Assembly (NCBI GenBank): GCA_029936315.1
Contig: JAPYTD010000035.1
Location: 2,626 to 39,062, forward strand
Direction: 5' to 3'
Length of the DNA: 36,437 nucleotides
Source: Planctomycetota bacterium
Lineage (GTDB): Bacteria > Planctomycetota > UBA1135 > UBA2386
Position numbers and translations under genes: made by a program. This document shows positions 32,601-36,437 of the stretch, in pieces. The notes under the pieces were generated by a model. That model was not told where the DNA came from. It saw only the letters and a list, made by a program, of their open reading frames with translations, and did no database searches. Within the stretch, counting starts at the first letter, position 1. Each line of letters starts with the position of its first letter.

Positions 32601-33935
32601 ATGTCGCTTCGCAAACTCATTCGCGGCGCCGATGCAGGCACTCGTCGCACGTTCCTGTCAGGCATGGCCCAGTCGATGCTCGGCGTTGGCGCTGCCGCTA
32701 CGTTCGGACCTGGCTTGGTTGCCAACACGCTCGGACAAGATCCGAAGACCCAGGCCGGCCAGAAACCGATCGTGCTCGGCCCGGCAACCGCCAAGCATGT
32801 CATCTACCTGTTCATGGCAGGTGGCATGAGCCACATCGACATGTTCGATCCTAAGCCGGGCGCCAAGACGCAAGGCCCCAACGTGCCGATCGCAACCAGC
32901 GCCGACGGCATCATGCTTGGGCAGTACCTGCCCAAGCTCGCCAAGCACATGCACAAGGCCTGCGTCATCAACTCGATGTCGAGCACGCAAGGCGCGCATG
33001 CGCAGGCTCAATACCTGATGCGCACCAGCTACGAATTGCGCGGCACCATCCAGCACCCGAGCACGGGCGCGTGGTGCCACCGCATGGCGGGCCGCCACAA
33101 CAAAACGCTGCCGGGCCACGTGATCGTCGGCGGCGGTGCCGACACGCCCGGCGCCGGCTTCTTCCCCGCAGAGTACACCCCGGTGCCGATCGGCGACCCA
33201 GACGACGGTCTAAAAAACGCATCGCGTCCGTCCGGCGTCTCCGAAGGTCGCTTCAACAAGCGGCTGAAGATGCTGAAGAATCTCGACACGGAGTTCGGCG
33301 AGAAGCACAAGCAGATCTCGGTCAACTCCTACAGCCAGGCCTACCTCGACGCCGTCAAGCTAATGCGCAGCGCGGACCTCACCGCGTTCGACATCGACCA
33401 GGAGCCGGCCAGCGTTCGCGCCGCCTACGGCAGCAGCAAGTTCGGTAGCGGTTGCCTGCTGGCACGCCGTCTCGTCGAGCACGGCGTTCGCTACGTCGAG
33501 GTCATGCGCGGCGGCTGGGACACCCACTCGGAGAACTTCGATCGCCTCGAAACCTTGACCCCGTCGATCGACCAAGGCCTCAGTGCCCTGTTGGCCGACC
33601 TTGAGGCCCGCGGCCTGCTCGAAGACACCATGGTCGTTTTGACCAGTGAGTTCGGTCGCACGCCGGATATCGACGAAGACAACGGCCGCAACCACTACCC
33701 AAAGGCGTTCAGCGCGTTCATGGCTGGTGGCGGTGTGCAAGGTGGCACGCGTTACGGCAAGACCGACAAGGAAGGCCGCGAAGTCATCGCGGATCCAATG
33801 TCGATCCCAGACCTCAACGCGACGATCGCTTACGCCTGCGGCGTGCCCACCGACCACGTGCTGACGTCGCCGTCGGGCCGACCGTTCAAGGTCGGCGACA
33901 AGGGGATGCCAGTCACAGAAATATTCGGGGCGTGA
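32601..33935 (+). CDS. DUF1501 family protein (sulfatase/alkaline-phosphatase-like fold)
   Basis: This 444-residue protein starts at the ATG at 32601, 29 bp after the DUF1549/1553 gene, its usual partner. The N-terminus has a Tat-like signal (TRRTFLSGMAQSMLGVG). The DUF1501 core shows HVIYLFMAGGMSHIDMFDPK, SMSSTQGAHAQAQYLM, VEVMRGGWDTHSENF, MVVLTSEFGRTPDI, NHYPKAFSAFMAGGGVQGG and the closing ATIAYACGVPTDHVL. The Asp, His and Glu residues in these motifs correspond to metal-binding positions of the alkaline-phosphatase superfamily, although no activity has been established for DUF1501. It probably works in the periplasm with the upstream protein. A 14-bp tandem repeat starts at its stop codon. 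Confidence 0.95.
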   Translation: MSLRKLIRGADAGTRRTFLSGMAQSMLGVGAAATFGPGLVANTLGQDPKTQAGQKPIVLGPATAKHVIYLFMAGGMSHIDMFDPKPGAKTQGPNVPIATSADGIMLGQYLPKLAKHMHKACVINSMSSTQGAHAQAQYLMRTSYELRGTIQHPSTGAWCHRMAGRHNKTLPGHVIVGGGADTPGAGFFPAEYTPVPIGDPDDGLKNASRPSGVSEGRFNKRLKMLKNLDTEFGEKHKQISVNSYSQAYLDAVKLMRSADLTAFDIDQEPASVRAAYGSSKFGSGCLLARRLVEHGVRYVEVMRGGWDTHSENFDRLETLTPSIDQGLSALLADLEARGLLEDTMVVLTSEFGRTPDIDEDNGRNHYPKAFSAFMAGGGVQGGTRYGKTDKEGREVIADPMSIPDLNATIAYACGVPTDHVLTSPSGRPFKVGDKGMPVTEIFGA

Positions 33936-33974
33936 TCTTCGGATCCTGACCTTCGAATCGTGACCTTCGGATAG
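33933..33974 (+). repeat. Three tandem 14-bp repeat units in the spacer before the cytochrome-LRR gene
   Basis: The units are TGATCTTCGGATCC, TGACCTTCGAATCG and TGACCTTCGGATAG, sharing TGAyCTTCGrAT. The first unit contains the stop codon of the DUF1501 gene, and the array fills nearly the whole 44-bp spacer before the ATG at 33980. Copies two and three also begin with TGA. Confidence 0.8.
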
Positions 33975-33979
33975 CCACT

Positions 33980-35053
33980 ATGCTGCAACGATCACTGCTT
34001 CTACTCATCGCATTGGGACTGTCTACCCTGGCCGCGCCGCTCGCCGGCCAGGCGAAGGGCAAGATCCTGTTCGAACGGCACGTACTACCGATTCTCGAGC
34101 GCAACTGCTTTGAGTGCCATCGTGCGACCTACACGGACAAGAACGGCCGCCGCAAGCGCCCCAAAGGTCGGGTCATGTTCGACACGCTTGCCAACATCAA
34201 GAAGAGCAAGCGCGGCAAGCTGTTCGTCGGCAAGAAGCCCGAAGACTCGCTGGTCCTCGACGCGATCACACTGCCGCCGGACGACGAAGATCGCATGCCG
34301 CCGGCGAAGGCCGGACCACCGCTATCCAAGCGCGACGTGGACCTGATCACGAACTGGATCAAGCAAGGCGCCGACTTCGGCAGCTGGACGGGTGAGGCGA
34401 AGGGCAAGACGGCGAAGCCGCGCAGCAAGCCGAGCACGTCACGCGGCAGTTCGACCAAGTCCAAGAAGCCTACCGCCCGCAAGGGGCCCCATCCGCGCGT
34501 GACCCTGAGCAAGGGGCTGAAGCCGATTCCCAAAGCGACCCTGGAGTCATTCGCGAACTCGCCGTTCCGGGTGCAGAGCGTCGGCGACCGCAACCCGCTG
34601 CTGACGGTCTCATGCTGCGGCCAGACCGAGGACGTCACCGATAGCTCGATCGCCCAACTCGCGGTCATCGCCGACCACATCTACGAACTCGATCTCGCCC
34701 GCAGTGGCGTTGGCGACGGTTGCTGCATGGAGTTGGCCAAGATGAAACGCCTGGTCAAGCTCGACCTGCGCCAGACGAGGGTGAGCAATGCGGGCGTCAA
34801 GGAGCTGGCGGCGTGCAAGGAATTGCGCACCCTGAACCTGTTCGACACCGATACCGGCGACTACGCCCTGAACGCACTCCTCAGCCTCAAGAAGCTTGAG
34901 CGCCTCTATCTCTACAAGACCAAGGCATCGGAACGCGGCATCAAGCGACTGAAAGAGGCGATTCCAGGTGTGCGCGTCGTCGCATCCCTGGACATGCCCG
35001 AACCGATGGCCGAGACACCCCGCAACAACCGCCGCCGCGGCAAGAAGAAGTAG
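33980..35053 (+). CDS. Secreted planctomycete cytochrome c domain (PSCyt1-like) fused to leucine-rich repeats
   Basis: The 357-residue protein has a signal peptide (MLQRSLLLLIALGLSTLAAPLAG). The heme domain (about 27-135) has HVLPILERNCFECHR, with heme-binding Cys43, Cys46 and His47. A probable distal Met lies in DEDRMPPAKAGPPLS, and LITNWIKQGADFG closes the domain. A basic, Ser/Lys-rich linker (about 140-175) follows. The C-terminal half contains leucine-rich repeats of about 24 residues: IYELDLARSGVGDG, LVKLDLRQTRVSNAGVKEL, LRTLNLFDTDTGDYAL and LERLYLYKTKASERGIKRL. A paired Cys-Cys occurs in VSCCGQ and DGCCME. The tail is Arg/Lys-rich. It lies in the same operon as the DUF1549/1553 and DUF1501 genes and may supply electron transfer and protein contacts to them (inference). 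Confidence 0.92.
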   Translation: MLQRSLLLLIALGLSTLAAPLAGQAKGKILFERHVLPILERNCFECHRATYTDKNGRRKRPKGRVMFDTLANIKKSKRGKLFVGKKPEDSLVLDAITLPPDDEDRMPPAKAGPPLSKRDVDLITNWIKQGADFGSWTGEAKGKTAKPRSKPSTSRGSSTKSKKPTARKGPHPRVTLSKGLKPIPKATLESFANSPFRVQSVGDRNPLLTVSCCGQTEDVTDSSIAQLAVIADHIYELDLARSGVGDGCCMELAKMKRLVKLDLRQTRVSNAGVKELAACKELRTLNLFDTDTGDYALNALLSLKKLERLYLYKTKASERGIKRLKEAIPGVRVVASLDMPEPMAETPRNNRRRGKKK

Positions 35054-35059
35054 TAGCTG

Positions 35060-35411
35060 CCGCAGCGACACCCGGCACGCCTTGGTTGACGCGCCTTGCG
35101 CGACCCTGCCAGTGCGGTTCGCGCAGGAGGTGCTTCTGGATCTTGCCACTCGGAGTGCGCGGCAGAGACTCGACAAACTCGATGCGCCTCGGCACCTTGA
35201 AGTCCGCCAGCTCACCGCGCACATGCGCGACGATCTCAGCGGCAGTGGCGTCGGCCTCCGCCCGCAGCACGAGCAACGCGATCGCCTGCTCACCCCAGCG
35301 ATCGTCCGGGATGCCGATAACGGGCGGCTTCGAGTGGGCTGGCCTGACAGGCGCGCCGACGCAGCGCTCGATGCTGTTCGTAAAGTAGGGCCGGCGCAAT
35401 TCAGGCTGCAA
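35060..35411 (-). pseudogene. Remnant of an AMP-dependent acyl-CoA synthetase/ligase gene (C-terminal domain only)
   Basis: The minus-strand frame reads the AMP-binding enzyme C-terminal domain: NSIERC at the position of the usual SIEVE, then VIGIPDDRWGEQ, LADFKVPRRIEFVESLPRTP and SGKIQKHLLREPHWQGR, including the catalytic Lys of the A10 motif (PSGKIQK). The distance from SIE to IGIPDD equals that in intact enzymes, so about 95 residues are homologous. The other 400 or more N-terminal residues, including the ATP-binding domain, are absent. The frame has no ATG (first start TTG at 35411). After RRVNQ the frame stays open into the 3' end of the cytochrome-LRR gene, so the native stop is also lost. 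It occupies most of the 408-bp gap 35054-35461, in which I see nothing else. Confidence 0.75.
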
Positions 35412-35461
35412 ACGGGGCAGCCGAGGCTGCGCTGCCCCAGCCCTCGTGGCAACATGGTCGG

Positions 35462-35947
35462 ATGCGCATCACGTTCATCCAGACCGGGGGCACGATCGAC
35501 AAGGACTACCCCCGCAGCAGCGGCGGCTACGCCTTTGAGTTCGGCGAACCCGCCACCGAACGCCTGCTCGCCCGCCTGAATCCGTCGTTCGATTACGACG
35601 TACGCACTGCGTTCCAGAAGGACTCTACGGAGATCGACGCGAGTGATCGCCAGCAGCTGCTGCAGCTGATCCGCGACGATGCCAACGACAAGATCATCGT
35701 CACGCACGGCACCGACACGATGCTCGAGACGGCTGCGTTTCTGGCGAAGCATGTCACCGACAAGTTGATCGTGATCACCGGCGCCATGCGCCCAGAACGC
35801 TTCAGCGATTCGGACGCGCCACTCAACGTCGGTTGCGCCATCGCGACAGCCAACCTGTGCGAGTGCGGCGTGTTCGTCGCAATGCACGGCATCATCAAAC
35901 CGCACGACCAGATGCAGCGTGACCCAAGCACCGGCAAATACCACTAG
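35462..35947 (+). CDS. Single-domain asparaginase-like protein
   Basis: The 161-residue protein corresponds to the N-terminal domain of L-asparaginase/glutaminase. FIQTGGTIDKDY carries the nucleophile-region Thr11. IIVTHGTDTMLETAAFL is the second active-site motif (Thr-Asp pair), and VITGAMRPERFSDSDAPLN holds the GAMRP segment. Full asparaginases have about 320-340 residues; here the chain ends after VFVAMHGIIKPHD with no C-terminal domain. A real stop codon is present and the partner gene follows 6 bp later, so this looks like a natural short form, not a fragment. Short asparaginase-domain proteins of this size do exist. Activity on asparagine is not assured, since the second domain contributes to the active site of the dimer. 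Confidence 0.88.
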   Translation: MRITFIQTGGTIDKDYPRSSGGYAFEFGEPATERLLARLNPSFDYDVRTAFQKDSTEIDASDRQQLLQLIRDDANDKIIVTHGTDTMLETAAFLAKHVTDKLIVITGAMRPERFSDSDAPLNVGCAIATANLCECGVFVAMHGIIKPHDQMQRDPSTGKYH

Positions 35948-35953
35948 CCCCCC

Positions 35954-36334
35954 ATGAACATCCCACAAGACGAACGCATTCCCACGCCCGCGGGCCACTA
36001 TTCCCCAATCATCGAGCACAACGGCCTGCTGTTTGTTTCGGGCCAACTGCCGATGGACCCGGCTAGCAAGCACGTCCCCGAAACCATCGAAGAGCAGACG
36101 CTCACCGCGCTGAGCAACATGGAGAACCTGCTGCTCGCCGCCGGCAGCGACCGCCAGCACGTGCTGCAGGTTCGCATCTACATCAGTGACATCAACCTGT
36201 GGGATCGCATCAACACGACCTACTCAGGCTGGTTTGGCGCGCACAAACCCGCGCGCGCGATCATCCCGTGCGGCGAACTGCACTTCGGCTGCTTGTTGGA
36301 GCTGGAGGCAACGGCTGCGGTGATCAGCGGCTAA
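35954..36334 (+). CDS. RidA/YjgF-family protein
   Basis: The 126-residue length and pattern are those of RidA, a trimeric enamine/imine deaminase that hydrolyses reactive 2-aminoacrylate-type intermediates. Motifs are HNGLLFVSGQLPMDP, SNMENLLLAAGSDRQHVLQVRIYI, FGAHKPARAIIPC (with the conserved Arg at the PAR position) and LLELEATAAVI (conserved Glu). The N-terminal stretch (RIPTPAGHYSPIIEHNG) matches the ligand-pocket edge. It begins 6 bp after the asparaginase-like gene, so the two are co-transcribed. A joint task such as detoxifying an imine formed during amide or amino acid breakdown is plausible but inferred. Some family members lack deaminase activity; here the Arg is present. Confidence 0.92.
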   Translation: MNIPQDERIPTPAGHYSPIIEHNGLLFVSGQLPMDPASKHVPETIEEQTLTALSNMENLLLAAGSDRQHVLQVRIYISDINLWDRINTTYSGWFGAHKPARAIIPCGELHFGCLLELEATAAVISG

Positions 36335-36393
36335 CGACACACACTGCCCCAACGTGATTTGCTATGTCGCTGAAAGTCGTTCGAACTCCCGCC

Positions 36394-36437
36394 ACCATCA
36401 CATTATCGAACCATCACCGCTATCGCATCACAGCTCC
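36394..36437 (+). repeat. Imperfect 16-bp tandem repeat at the right edge
   Basis: ACCATCACATTATCGA (36394-36409) and ACCATCACCGCTATCG (36410-36425) are followed by a partial CATCACAGCTCC that runs to the end of the window. The array may continue beyond it. It lies 59 bp after the RidA-family gene in a non-coding stretch. Confidence 0.5.

Overview
The window (about 36.4 kb, visibly GC-rich) looks like chromosomal DNA of a planctomycete (Planctomycetota). The evidence is a cluster of DUF1549/DUF1553, DUF1501 and planctomycete cytochrome-c/leucine-rich-repeat genes. A secreted M14 peptidase with a C-terminal GAPGC-type domain, a Tat-exported Gfo/Idh/MocA oxidoreductase and a type III glutamine synthetase fit this. 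LpxD and a type II secretin show a two-membrane envelope. I see no rRNA, tRNA, CRISPR array, transposase or phage gene.

Layout. (1) 130-3332, minus strand: a soluble histidine kinase and an NtrC-type sigma-54 activator, overlapping by 4 bp, followed by accA. (2) 3412-5956, plus strand: a TsaC-like/low-molecular-weight phosphatase fusion, a small membrane protein and a lipoprotein aspartic protease whose 3' end runs into the remnant of an HNH nuclease gene (to 6291). (3) 6320-12401, minus strand: a PTS EIIA-like protein, a large membrane protein with a degenerate spermidine-synthase-like core, lpxD, a SnoaL-like lipoprotein and a Gfo/Idh/MocA oxidoreductase. (4) 12682-19133, plus strand: gspD, gspE, gspF and a diacylglycerol-kinase-like lipid kinase. 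(5) 19400-21739: the secreted M14 carboxypeptidase, convergent with glnN (23990-21816). (6) 24119-30444: a lipoprotein and a 1696-residue AsmA/DUF748-like protein joined by an ATGA overlap, with a good sigma-54-type promoter match upstream. (7) 30478-35053: a DUF1549/DUF1553 protein, a DUF1501 protein and a cytochrome c-LRR protein. (8) 35462-36334: a single-domain asparaginase-like protein and a RidA-family protein.

Themes. Much of the window concerns the cell envelope and export: LpxD for lipid A, the secretin/ATPase/platform trio, the AsmA-like bridge protein, three or more lipoproteins, a lipid kinase and a secreted peptidase. Nitrogen metabolism is a second theme (type III glutamine synthetase, asparaginase-like protein, RidA, NtrC-type regulator), but a regulatory link between these genes is inference only.

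The least ordinary content is as follows. Three gene remnants (HNH nuclease, acyl-CoA/AMP ligase, one unidentified) keep only their 3' portions. Three short imperfect tandem repeats with units of 14-16 bp lie outside genes. Two sequences match the sigma-54 -24/-12 pattern. The phosphatase half of the TsaC fusion carries the threonine that marks protein-arginine phosphatases. The AsmA-like protein appears to be built from five repeated modules. All functional calls come from reading the sequence; no database search was run.
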